64,000 nt of DNA from Flavobacterium seoulense. GTDB lineage: Bacteria; Bacteroidota; Bacteroidia; Flavobacteriales; Flavobacteriaceae. The stretch spans positions 124,001-188,000 of the forward strand of contig NZ_JNCA01000016.1 of assembly GCF_000695795.1 (NCBI RefSeq), read 5' to 3'. The position numbers were made by a program, and so were the translations under genes. Below, piece after piece: positions 1 through 7,391 of the stretch (the first letter of the stretch is position 1; every line of letters begins with the position of its first letter). The notes beneath the pieces were generated by a model. That model saw only the letters and a program-made list of their open reading frames with translations, was not told the DNA's origin and searched no databases.

Positions 1-319
1 CTTCAACAAACATTGGTTTGTCTGGAGATGGTTTTCTATAGAAAGTACCAATCATTGGCGATTTGATAGTGATATATTTAGAATCTTCAGCAGCTGGTGC
101 AGCGGCAACCGGTGCGGCAGCGGCTGGTGCAGCAGGAGTTGCAACAATTTGTTGTACTGGCGCCTGAGCTGGTATTTGTTGTACATAAGTTGGCTCCGGA
201 GCACTACTTTCTAATGTTGTTCTAATGGTAATTTTAACATCATCCATTTCTAATTTTACCTCGGCAACACCAGAATTAGATACAAATTTGATTAGGTTCT
301 GAATTTCTTTTAAATCCAT
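1..319 (-). CDS. accB: Biotin carboxyl carrier protein of acetyl-CoA carboxylase, N-terminal part (runs off the window)
   Basis: Carries biotin for acetyl-CoA carboxylase, the first step of fatty-acid synthesis in the cytoplasm. The visible 106 residues begin MDLKEIQNLIKF, which is typical of AccB. An Ala/Pro/Gln-rich flexible linker follows at about residues 38-78, and then the start of the biotinyl domain (KSPMIGTFYRKPSP, residues 86-99). The biotinylated lysine motif lies beyond base 1, so the gene is cut by the window edge. It follows fabH by 24 bases on the same strand, the usual yceD-rpmF-fabH-accB order in Flavobacteria; accC would be expected next. The start is the ATG at 319. Confidence 0.93.
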   Translation of the reverse strand, partial: MDLKEIQNLIKFVSNSGVAEVKLEMDDVKITIRTTLESSAPEPTYVQQIPAQAPVQQIVATPAAPAAAAPVAAAPAAEDSKYITIKSPMIGTFYRKPSPDKPMFVE

Positions 320-343
320 AATATTTGTGATTTTAGTTTAAAT

Positions 344-1342
344 TTATTTTTTGTCGTATGCCCATTTCAGATAAATAGATCCCCAAGTGAATCCTCCTCC
401 AAATGCAGCAAAAATAATAGTATCGCCTTTTTTAAACAAATGCTCGAAATCATTTAAAACCAAAGGTAAAGTTGCTGATGTTGTATTCCCATATCTTTCG
501 ATATTCATTAACACCTTAGATTCCTCTAGATTCATTCGGCTTGCAGTAGCATCAATAATGCGTTTATTAGCCTGATGTGGCACCAAAAAGTCAACATCCT
601 CATTAGTAAGATTGTTTCTTTTCAGGATTTGTTCACTAGCATCAGCCATATTGGTCACTGCATATTTGAATACTGTTTTACCATCTTGTCTAATACTGTG
701 TCTTTTCTCTTCTATTGTTTGAATCGTTGTTGGATGAAGTGATCCTCCTGCGTCAATTTTCAAGAAATCACGACCTACACCATCACTTCTTAAATATTCA
801 TCCTGTAATCCTAAACCTTCAGTATTTGGTTCGAATAATACTGCTCCTGCTCCATCTCCAAAAATGATACAGGTTGTTCTGTCAGTATAATCAACAATAG
901 AAGACATTTTATCAGCACCTATTAGCAATACTTTTTTATATCTTCCTGATTGTATGTAGGCTGCAGCTGTAGACATTCCGTATAAAAAGCTGGAACAAGC
1001 TGCCTGTAAATCATAAGCAAAGGCATTTACAGCACCTATTTGAGTTGCAACATAAGCTCCAGTTGCCGAAACCTGCATATCCGGAGTGGCTGTTGCCATT
1101 AAAACCAAATCAATTTCTGAGGGATCTACATTGGCTTTAGCAATTAAATCTTCCGCTGCTTTTATGGCTAGGTAAGAAGTTCCTTTATCAGCATCTTTCA
1201 AGATTCTTCTTTCTTTAATTCCTGTACGTGAAGTAATCCATTCGTCGTTTGTATCAACCATGGTTTCAAGAACTTGGTTCGAAAGCACAAAATCTGGAAC
1301 ATAAGCTCCAACAGCAGTAATTGCGGCCGTAATTTTATTCAT
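344..1342 (-). CDS. fabH: Beta-ketoacyl-ACP synthase III (KASIII)
   Basis: Condenses acetyl-CoA (or a branched acyl-CoA starter) with malonyl-ACP to begin fatty-acid synthesis. The 332-residue protein has the normal family length. The catalytic Cys116 sits in AACSSF, His256 in PHQANKR and Asn286 in YGNTTS, giving the full Cys-His-Asn triad, and a glycine-rich FGDGAGA segment is present. The reading frame is open further upstream to a GTG at 1372, but the ATG at 1342 starts the conserved MNKITAAITAVGAYVPD region and is preferred. It lies between rpmF and accB on the same strand. Confidence 0.95.
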   Translation of the reverse strand: MNKITAAITAVGAYVPDFVLSNQVLETMVDTNDEWITSRTGIKERRILKDADKGTSYLAIKAAEDLIAKANVDPSEIDLVLMATATPDMQVSATGAYVATQIGAVNAFAYDLQAACSSFLYGMSTAAAYIQSGRYKKVLLIGADKMSSIVDYTDRTTCIIFGDGAGAVLFEPNTEGLGLQDEYLRSDGVGRDFLKIDAGGSLHPTTIQTIEEKRHSIRQDGKTVFKYAVTNMADASEQILKRNNLTNEDVDFLVPHQANKRIIDATASRMNLEESKVLMNIERYGNTTSATLPLVLNDFEHLFKKGDTIIFAAFGGGFTWGSIYLKWAYDKK

Positions 1343-1467
1343 TTTATTCGGATATTTTCCCTTTTGTCTCACACAGAAGGAAACGTTTAAAAGGGGTTAA
1401 AATTACAAAAAAAATTAAACCCTTTCTCTTTAAAAACTTCTTATTTAACGAAAATCATAAATAACAA

Positions 1468-1500
1468 AAAACTCCCACAATGTGAGAGTTCTCGTATTTT
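1468..1500 (-). terminator. Possible terminator after rpmF
   Basis: Arms 1470-1479 and 1481-1490 form an imperfect hairpin flanked by an A-run on the left, which is a T-run on the minus strand. It sits between rpmF and fabH, so the two may be only partly co-transcribed. The loop is tight and one base pair is mismatched, so support is moderate. Confidence 0.45.
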
Positions 1501-1514
1501 TTTATAAAAACGTA

Positions 1515-1712
1515 TTAAGCAAAAGTAGCTTCTGACTTGTCAATAACCACTTGTCCTCTGTAATACATTTTCCCTTCGTGCCAGTAAGCTCTATGGTATA
1601 AATGCGCTTCTCCTGTAATAGGACAAGTAGCGATTTGTGCTACTGTAGCTTTGTAATGTGTTCTTCTCTTGTCTCTTCTTGTTTTCGAAGTTTTTCTTTT
1701 AGGATGTGCCAT
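1515..1712 (-). CDS. rpmF: 50S ribosomal protein L32
   Basis: A 65-residue basic protein with the unmistakable L32 start [17 protein letters not shown]. It is a structural protein of the large ribosomal subunit. Only one cysteine ([14 protein letters not shown]) is present, so this is the zinc-free (C-) form rather than the four-cysteine form. It starts 9 bases downstream of the yceD stop, and the pair yceD-rpmF is one of the most conserved bacterial gene neighbourhoods. The ATG at 1712 is the only sensible start. Confidence 0.97.
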   Translation of the reverse strand: MAHPKRKTSKTRRDKRRTHYKATVAQIATCPITGEAHLYHRAYWHEGKMYYRGQVVIDKSEATFA

Positions 1713-1721
1713 TTTACTATA

Positions 1722-2264
1722 TTATTTATCCGTTAATAGTTGCTTTAATTTGTCCCAACGCGGGTCAATATTTTCTTCTTTATCTTCTTTTTTAACCTCT
1801 TCCTTAACCTGCAATTCTTTTAATTTATCCAAAGCTTCTGTTTTCAAACTTCCGTCTTTCACTCCTGGATGAACTCGTTTTAAAGGCACCGAAAGCACAA
1901 TCATCTCATAAATATATTGTACTATATCTATTTCAAATTCGCCAAAAGGCAAAATTAACAGCTCTTCATTATCATTATTAAACACTTCACCAAAACGAAC
2001 TATTAATTTCATCTTACCTTTAATTGGCAAATCAAAATCTTCACCCGTTAAGTCGCAAGGAACATTAACCGTTCCTTTGTGCTTAAACTCTAACTCAAGT
2101 ATATTGCTCTTTTTATCTAAAACTACTGCTACTTTGATATCTGAATTTTGAAATTCATTATACTCAAAGTGCTCAAAGAACGCATTATTTATTTGATACT
2201 CAAAATGATGTTTCCCTAGCTTTAAGCCTACGAAAGGAATTAAAAATTCTTTTGTCCTATTCAT
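1722..2264 (-). CDS. yceD: YceD/DUF177 family protein
   Basis: A 180-residue protein of the DUF177 (YceD) family, whose members are linked to 23S rRNA accumulation or large-subunit assembly. The family core is visible as GTVNVPCDLTGEDFDLPIKG around residues 64-83, with a charged Lys/Glu-rich tail near residues 150-165 and the closing DPRWDKLKQL motif. It lies directly upstream of rpmF, as in most bacteria. A good two-part promoter precedes it. Function in this organism is inferred from family and neighbourhood. Confidence 0.88.
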   Translation of the reverse strand: MNRTKEFLIPFVGLKLGKHHFEYQINNAFFEHFEYNEFQNSDIKVAVVLDKKSNILELEFKHKGTVNVPCDLTGEDFDLPIKGKMKLIVRFGEVFNNDNEELLILPFGEFEIDIVQYIYEMIVLSVPLKRVHPGVKDGSLKTEALDKLKELQVKEEVKKEDKEENIDPRWDKLKQLLTDK

Positions 2265-2297
2265 TTCAACAAAATTTTGCCCCTAACTTCGGGAGTG

Positions 2298-2325
2298 CAA
2301 AGATATAAAATTATTATAAAACCAA
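2298..2325 (-). promoter_or_regulatory. Promoter for yceD-rpmF(-fabH-accB)
   Basis: Read on the minus strand: TTG, 17 bases, then TATCTTTG, an exact match to the Bacteroidota TTG/TAnnTTTG promoter. The transcript would start about 30 bases upstream of the yceD ATG. Confidence 0.7.
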
Positions 2326-2353
2326 TAACTTATTAATCTTTTTTTATTTACAT

Positions 2354-3397
2354 TTATTTTTCCTTAACTTTTAGCGGCTTTTCGGTCATTTCTTCATACT
2401 GAATCCTTGAACGATAGACATCTAAAGCCAAATACACCGCTTCTTTAAACGAATTAAAATCGGCAATTCCTTTCCCAGCAATATCATAAGCCGTCCCATG
2501 ATCCGGCGAAGTCCTGATTCTATCCAATCCAGCAGTAAAATTAACTCCTTTTCCAAAGGACAGAGTCTTAAACGGAACTAATCCCTGATCATGATAAGTC
2601 GCTATTATTGCATCAAATTTCTCATAATGCCCGCTTCCAAAAAAACCATCTGCCGCAAAAGGACCAAAAACCATTGTTCCTTTATCAAACATTTTTTTCA
2701 AAACCGGCTTAATCAACTCTTCATCTTCTTTACCAATAACACCTCCATCACCACAATGTGGATTCAAACCTAAAACAGCAATTTTAGGATTATTGATACT
2801 AAAATCACGAATTAAAGAATGCTTTACAGTATTTATTTTCTTTACAATCAAATCCTCTGTCAATCGAGAAGCCACTTCATTAATAGGCACATGATCCGTC
2901 AATAAACCTACTCTCAAATTATCCTGAACCATAAACATCAAAGCATCTCCGTCTAACTCCTGCTCTAAATAATCAGTATGCCCAGGAAACTTAAACTCTT
3001 CCGATTGAATATTGTATTTATTAATAGGCGCTGTAACCAAAACATCTACCAAACCTTCTTTTAATGCCTTAGTAGCAGCAACAAAAGATTTAATAGCATA
3101 CTCACCTACTTTTTCATCATTAGTTCCCAAATTCAAATCGACACCTTCTTTCCAAACATTGAGAACATTAATTTTCCCAACAACAACCTGGTCCAATTTA
3201 TCTATTCCATGAAGTGCTACCGAAGAATCAAGATTTCTCTTTATAAAAGACAAAATCTTTACATTAGCAAAAATAACCGGCGTACATAGTTCCAACATCC
3301 GAATATCTTCAAATGTTTTTAGAATAACCTCGCTTCCAATACCATTTAAATCTCCAATTGAAATTCCTACGATAATATTTTCTGCTTTTTTAATCAT
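2354..3397 (-). CDS. pdxA: 4-hydroxythreonine-4-phosphate dehydrogenase
   Basis: Catalyses NAD-dependent oxidation and decarboxylation of 4-phosphohydroxy-L-threonine in pyridoxal phosphate synthesis. The 347-residue protein has normal length. Family motifs seen are GDLNGIGSEV near residue 17, the metal-binding GHTDYLE near 140, LNPHCGDGG near 210, ATYHDQGL near 266 and RTSPDHGTAYDIAGKG near 297. The histidines in these motifs bind the divalent metal. It is divergent from ribE, with only 56 bases between them, and the two promoters nearly overlap. It is probably transcribed alone. Confidence 0.95.
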   Translation of the reverse strand: MIKKAENIIVGISIGDLNGIGSEVILKTFEDIRMLELCTPVIFANVKILSFIKRNLDSSVALHGIDKLDQVVVGKINVLNVWKEGVDLNLGTNDEKVGEYAIKSFVAATKALKEGLVDVLVTAPINKYNIQSEEFKFPGHTDYLEQELDGDALMFMVQDNLRVGLLTDHVPINEVASRLTEDLIVKKINTVKHSLIRDFSINNPKIAVLGLNPHCGDGGVIGKEDEELIKPVLKKMFDKGTMVFGPFAADGFFGSGHYEKFDAIIATYHDQGLVPFKTLSFGKGVNFTAGLDRIRTSPDHGTAYDIAGKGIADFNSFKEAVYLALDVYRSRIQYEEMTEKPLKVKEK

Positions 3398-3416
3398 ATC
3401 CCCAAATTTTTATTGC

Positions 3417-3424
3417 TAATTTTG
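3417..3424 (+). promoter_or_regulatory. -7 element for ribE
   Basis: TAATTTTG matches TAnnTTTG and ends 29 bases upstream of the ribE ATG. No clear TTG box is seen at the usual distance. Confidence 0.5.
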
Positions 3425-3429
3425 AACTG

Positions 3430-3437
3430 CAAATTTA
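3430..3437 (-). promoter_or_regulatory. -7 element for pdxA
   Basis: On the minus strand TAAATTTG matches TAnnTTTG, about 33 bases upstream of the pdxA ATG. It lies only 5 bases from the opposing ribE -7 element, so the two promoters face each other. Confidence 0.5.
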
Positions 3438-3453
3438 GTAAAATAAAACAAGA

Positions 3454-4041
3454 ATGTTTACAGGAATAATAGAAACCCTTGGCACCATACAGGAAATAAA
3501 AAAAGAAAAAGACAATATCAACGTAACAATAAATTCCTTAATTACACCTGAACTAAAAATAGATCAAAGTGTAGCTCACAATGGAATTTGCTTAACAGTA
3601 GTAGCCATAAAAGACAACACCTACACAGTAACCGCCATTGACGAGACCATAAAAAAGACCAATTTAGGCGAATGGAAAGAAGGAAATTTAGTCAATCTGG
3701 AAAGAGCCATGAAACTCGGCGATCGCCTTGACGGCCATATTGTTCAGGGTCATGTGGATCAAACAGGAACCTGTATTTCAATTCAGGAAACTAACGGAAG
3801 CTGGCTCTACACCTTTGAATATGATGACAAATTAAATAACATAACAATAGAAAAAGGCTCTATCACCGTAAACGGAGTAAGTTTAACAGTTGTAAATTCG
3901 AAGAAAAATCAATTCAGCGTAGCAATTATCCCTTACACGCACGAACACACTAATTTTAAAGATTTTGAAGTTGGGTCTAAAATTAATCTGGAATTTGACG
4001 TAATAGGAAAATATGTTTCCCGACTCAATGAATTAAGATAA
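3454..4041 (+). CDS. ribE: Riboflavin synthase, alpha subunit
   Basis: Dismutates two 6,7-dimethyl-8-ribityllumazines to riboflavin plus a pyrimidinedione. The 195-residue protein has the two tandem lumazine-binding barrels of the family. Each half starts with the characteristic pattern: MFTGIIETLG at residue 1, and GHIVQGHVDQTG near residue 97. NGICLTV in the first half and NGVSLTVV in the second are equivalent barrel motifs. It has its own -7 element and ends just before a strong bidirectional terminator shared with the convergent neighbour. Confidence 0.96.
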   Translation: MFTGIIETLGTIQEIKKEKDNINVTINSLITPELKIDQSVAHNGICLTVVAIKDNTYTVTAIDETIKKTNLGEWKEGNLVNLERAMKLGDRLDGHIVQGHVDQTGTCISIQETNGSWLYTFEYDDKLNNITIEKGSITVNGVSLTVVNSKKNQFSVAIIPYTHEHTNFKDFEVGSKINLEFDVIGKYVSRLNELR

Positions 4042-4052
4042 CAGAAACAAAA

Positions 4053-4080
4053 AACTCCAATCTACATTGGAGTTTTTTTA
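4053..4080. terminator. Bidirectional terminator between ribE and the small exported protein gene
   Basis: An 8-bp perfect stem (4053-4060 with 4067-4074) and a 6-base loop, with A-run before and T-run after. The TAG stop of the minus-strand gene (4062-4064) lies in the loop, so that gene's last codons form one arm of the terminator. Confidence 0.8.
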
Positions 4081-4391
4081 TTTTTACGCTCTACAGCCTT
4101 AACTATTACAAAAGAAGCAATCGCAACACCAACTACCATTGAAATATAAATATACCTGGAATTATTAATAGGTATTGTACAATAAGCTACAGGATCAAGC
4201 ATACAATCTTTCCATGCTTGAGGAGGATTATCCGGATCGTCACCCTCAAAATCCCTACAACAATCTTGCCCATCTGGAGGAGGAACACCTCCTGGATAAC
4301 CTGGGGGAGGAACAGTAACTTGTGAAAATACCGCTACGCTTATAAATAAACACATAATAAAAAAACTATATTTAAGCAATATCTTCCTCAT
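4062..4391 (-). CDS. Small exported proline/cysteine-rich membrane protein, unknown function
   Basis: I do not recognise this 109-residue protein. Residues 1-23 form a signal peptide (hydrophobic core, then AVFSQ). Residues 24-75 are rich in Pro, Gly, Asp and Cys (VPPPGYPGG, QDCCRDFEG, KDCMLDP, AYCT), so the domain is extracytoplasmic and probably disulfide-bonded or metal-binding. A single membrane span follows at about 80-100 (YIYISMVVGVAIASFVIV) with a basic end. This gives one short periplasmic domain tethered by its C-terminus. A consensus promoter precedes the ATG at 4391, and the stop lies in the loop of the terminator shared with ribE. Confidence 0.75.
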   Translation of the reverse strand: MRKILLKYSFFIMCLFISVAVFSQVTVPPPGYPGGVPPPDGQDCCRDFEGDDPDNPPQAWKDCMLDPVAYCTIPINNSRYIYISMVVGVAIASFVIVKAVERKNKKTPM

Positions 4392-4418
4392 GAATTTAAA
4401 AAAATCTCTTAATTAAAA

Positions 4419-4450
4419 CAAAGATATACCATTTAACAAATACACCCAAA
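4419..4450 (-). promoter_or_regulatory. Promoter for the small exported protein gene
   Basis: On the minus strand TTTG, 20 bases, TATCTTTG: a complete two-part match. The predicted transcript starts about 25 bases upstream of the ATG at 4391. Confidence 0.7.
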
Positions 4451-4452
4451 AG

Positions 4453-4490
4453 AAAAAACCTCTTTAAAACGTTAATTTTAAAGAGGTTTT
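4453..4490 (-). terminator. Terminator of the tRNA gene
   Basis: A perfect 15-bp stem (4455-4469 with 4476-4490) with a 6-base loop, placed 8 bases beyond the tRNA 3' end on the minus strand. The stem itself ends in a T-run on that strand. Confidence 0.8.
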
Positions 4491-4497
4491 ATAGTTG

Positions 4498-4571
4498 TGG
4501 TCCCACCTGGGCTCGAACCAGGGACCACCTGATTATGAGTCAGGTGCTCTAACCAGCTGAGCTATAGGACC
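4498..4571 (-). tRNA. tRNA with CAT anticodon (tRNA-Ile2 or elongator tRNA-Met)
   Basis: The 74-base gene folds into a full cloverleaf: a 7-bp acceptor stem with one G-U pair, a D arm containing AGCTCAGCTGGTTAGAGC, an anticodon stem CTGA/TCAG around loop CTCATAA, a T arm CCTGG-TTCGAGC-CCAGG and discriminator A73. CCA is not encoded. The CAT anticodon allows elongator Met or lysidine-modified Ile. Pairs C4-G69 and C5-G68 are, from memory, what TilS favours in E. coli tRNA-Ile2, which tips the call to Ile2 without proving it. A strong terminator follows. Confidence 0.93.
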
Positions 4572-4689
4572 GGTTAAGAGTTTGCAATATTACTACTAAT
4601 TTTTGTTTGCTCCAAATATTTTTGACTTAGTTTTTAAGATTAAAAACAACCCAAACTAAGAACAAACTGATAATTAGAACACTATCAAA

Positions 4690-5091
4690 TCATTTTATAC
4701 TTTGGCACAATTCAATCAAAACACCGTTAGTACTTTTTGGATGCAGAAAAACAACTAATTTATTATCAGCACCCTTTTTAGGAATTTCATTTAAAACCTC
4801 AAAACCATTATTTTGCAAGCGCTTAATTTCTTCTTCAATATTATCTACTTCAAAAGCGATATGATGAATTCCCTCTCCTTTTTTTTCTAAAAATTTTGCT
4901 ATTACACTATTTTCATTTGTTGCTGCCAAAAGCTCAATTTTTGTAGTATCAGTTTTAAAAAATGACGTCAAGACATCTTCACTTCCTACTTCTTCTTGTT
5001 TGTAAGGCTGAATCCCTAATAGCTTTTCGAACAAAGCATTCGAAACTTTTATATCTTTTACCGCAATACCTATATGATCGATTTTTTTCAT
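4690..5091 (-). CDS. mce: Methylmalonyl-CoA epimerase
   Basis: Interconverts (2R)- and (2S)-methylmalonyl-CoA in propionate metabolism. The 133-residue protein belongs to the glyoxalase/VOC fold with paired beta-alpha-beta modules. MKKIDHIGIAVKDI (His6 as metal ligand) opens the first module, GEGIHHIAFEVDNIE near residue 74 opens the second, and the last strand carries GVLIELCQ with the Glu ligand. It begins 14 bases after the stop of the large exported protein gene on the same strand, so co-transcription is possible, but the functions are not obviously linked. Confidence 0.9.
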   Translation of the reverse strand: MKKIDHIGIAVKDIKVSNALFEKLLGIQPYKQEEVGSEDVLTSFFKTDTTKIELLAATNENSVIAKFLEKKGEGIHHIAFEVDNIEEEIKRLQNNGFEVLNEIPKKGADNKLVVFLHPKSTNGVLIELCQSIK

Positions 5092-5105
5092 TTTATTCGA
5101 TTTTT

Positions 5106-7391
5106 CTATTGATTGATATAGCTGTTAAAATAACCGCATTCTCTGATTACGTCCTGATAATATTTAGTATCTGAATATTCATTTTTCAAAAGCTGGAATC
5201 CGTTCCAAGCCAGGAAATTCAGTTTATCACCATAAAATTCCCAATAATCTTTATTTTTAAAATAATAGCGTTCATTATAAAAATCATTGCGTTCGCATTT
5301 TGCTAACAAATAGATACATTTTGCTTTTTGTTCTTTTGTAACTGCAGCTGCTAACGCTTTTTGATAATACATTTTTGACACAGAACAATCCACAATCATT
5401 CTTTTAATCGATTCTCTAAAATATGTTGGACTCGAACCGTAACCAAGAATATTAACTTCATAAAATGTTCGCGCATTTCCAAAATGAGAGATATTATAAA
5501 ATGCATTTCCTAACAACAAATTATTATTATAAAGATCTTCATTTTTAGTCACTTTATCCTGCATTTCCTGAATTAAAGTCAAAAATTGCAGTTGCGTAAA
5601 CTTTCTTTTTTGATAAGCCGCATGTTCACAATCATGACAATCTTTTATATTTCCATTAAACGGATTCCCTAACAAAACTTGATTTTGTAAACTATCTGTT
5701 TCTTTCATGAAAACAATTGCTTCAGGAATTTTATTGGCAAATGTTGCTTTTACCGCCTGAAAAACACTAATATCTCTTAATTTTAAACCATAGACACTTT
5801 GTGCTATTTTTTCCATCTCGGTTTTATCCGATTTCAAAAGAAAATCTTTCATAGCCTGCAAATTTTGTGAATTATCGTAAAAAGAATTTTCTTTTCCTGT
5901 ATAATCATAATTTGTATGTGAAAACAACTCGGTCATAACCACCTTTTTTTGCGCTTTATACAAAGATGACAAATAGGTTTTACTCCAGTTTGAAGCATTA
6001 TAATAACGAAAATCTTCCAGATTTTTCTTTGGTAATTCATTATACAGCCAATTCAAATCTTTCAAAATTGTTTTTTCGGAAGCCGGATTGATTAATGTTA
6101 TTTTATTCAAATTATTTACAAAACGCAGCAATCGTAATTGATTTGAAGCCAATTCAGTTTTTGGCAATTTAGCTTCAACAACATCATAAATTTCATCTGC
6201 TTTAGCATAATTTCCGTTTAATGTTTGCAAATATCCCAAAGCAATATTCCATAAATACGGCTCATTGGTAGCATTTGAAGCTGCAATTTTTGTCACCAAA
6301 TTAAAAGTCGACTGATCTAATTTGGCTTTTTGTAATTTCTTATTTTCAGCAACCGATTTGTCTTTGTAATTCAGCTCCGTCTTATTTTCCTGATTATTAA
6401 TCAATCTGGTCAATAAATAATTAAGATGTTCACTTGAAGGATCTAATTCGAAAATTTTAGCAATTGCCGTTTCTTCATCTTTATAATAACCATGAATAGC
6501 CCAGAGTGCCGCTTTTTCCTTATTCGTTTTTGCCAAAGCTAAAGATTGATTCCAGTCGGATTCGTCTTGCGGATGAAAACTGTAAGCCGCCACAACCCGC
6601 ATTGCCGGACAATGATCAAAAACCTGACTGTACAAATAATTAGATTTTGCATATTCTTTTTCTTTGTGATACAATCCGGCAACATAACTCAATGCACGAT
6701 AATACAAAGTATTTTTAGGAACAGAAGCTTCTGTTTTTGTAAAAAAATCAATTGTTTTTTCTTTATTAGCATTATAGAAATAAGCTTTTAAAGTTTGAAA
6801 CCAATAACGGTTTTTCAGGAAACTATCAGAAGTTGTTTTATATTCTTTTTCTAATGCAGTTAGCGTTTTCGAATCTGAAAAAACTTTAACCTGTACAGGA
6901 TCATAACCCCAATATTCTTCTCCTACAGATGCTTTTTCGACTTGTTTAGCCAAAAATAGAAAATTCAAAAAAGCTTTGTTTCTTTTATCTTTTAGATTAA
7001 AAATTTTAGTCCATTTTTTCGAACTTTCATTTTCTTTTTTAGAAACATAAAATGCATTTAATTCTTCTATATCTTTAACACTTTGATCTACCAAAAAAAA
7101 CTTTACAGTTTCAGCATTCATACTACCACTCAGGTATTTTTCCCAATCGGCGGTAATTTCATCATTAAAACGGGAATTATGTTCGGTATCAAAACCTATT
7201 TTGTAAAAAACCTCGCCCGATAAAAACAAAGGCGAATAGGATTTATCAACGAAAATTTCAGGAGTAAAATTAGAATTATAGTACCAGTCTTCAAACCAGT
7301 CGCCACCACCACAAGCATAAATTACACTGTAAGCCAGTAATAAAACCGAACTAAAAACAAGAAACAACTTGCTCAAAAATAGTTTTTTCAT
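5106..7391 (-). CDS. Large exported protein with tetratricopeptide-like helices, unknown function
   Basis: A 761-residue protein with an N-terminal signal sequence (hydrophobic residues about 8-25). The sequence VIYACGGGDWFED follows, where Cys27 could be a lipidation site, so it is periplasmic or membrane-anchored. The middle is alpha-helical and rich in Tyr/Lys/Leu, with TPR-like stretches (ALSYVAGLYHKEKEYAKSNY, IALGYLQTLNGNYAKADEIY). A C-x2-C-x2-C-like cluster (KDCHDCEHAAYQ) lies near residue 590. Its first 41 bases overlap the end of the upstream lipoprotein gene, so the two are almost certainly translated from one mRNA. I cannot name a family or function. Confidence 0.85.
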   Translation of the reverse strand: MKKLFLSKLFLVFSSVLLLAYSVIYACGGGDWFEDWYYNSNFTPEIFVDKSYSPLFLSGEVFYKIGFDTEHNSRFNDEITADWEKYLSGSMNAETVKFFLVDQSVKDIEELNAFYVSKKENESSKKWTKIFNLKDKRNKAFLNFLFLAKQVEKASVGEEYWGYDPVQVKVFSDSKTLTALEKEYKTTSDSFLKNRYWFQTLKAYFYNANKEKTIDFFTKTEASVPKNTLYYRALSYVAGLYHKEKEYAKSNYLYSQVFDHCPAMRVVAAYSFHPQDESDWNQSLALAKTNKEKAALWAIHGYYKDEETAIAKIFELDPSSEHLNYLLTRLINNQENKTELNYKDKSVAENKKLQKAKLDQSTFNLVTKIAASNATNEPYLWNIALGYLQTLNGNYAKADEIYDVVEAKLPKTELASNQLRLLRFVNNLNKITLINPASEKTILKDLNWLYNELPKKNLEDFRYYNASNWSKTYLSSLYKAQKKVVMTELFSHTNYDYTGKENSFYDNSQNLQAMKDFLLKSDKTEMEKIAQSVYGLKLRDISVFQAVKATFANKIPEAIVFMKETDSLQNQVLLGNPFNGNIKDCHDCEHAAYQKRKFTQLQFLTLIQEMQDKVTKNEDLYNNNLLLGNAFYNISHFGNARTFYEVNILGYGSSPTYFRESIKRMIVDCSVSKMYYQKALAAAVTKEQKAKCIYLLAKCERNDFYNERYYFKNKDYWEFYGDKLNFLAWNGFQLLKNEYSDTKYYQDVIRECGYFNSYINQ

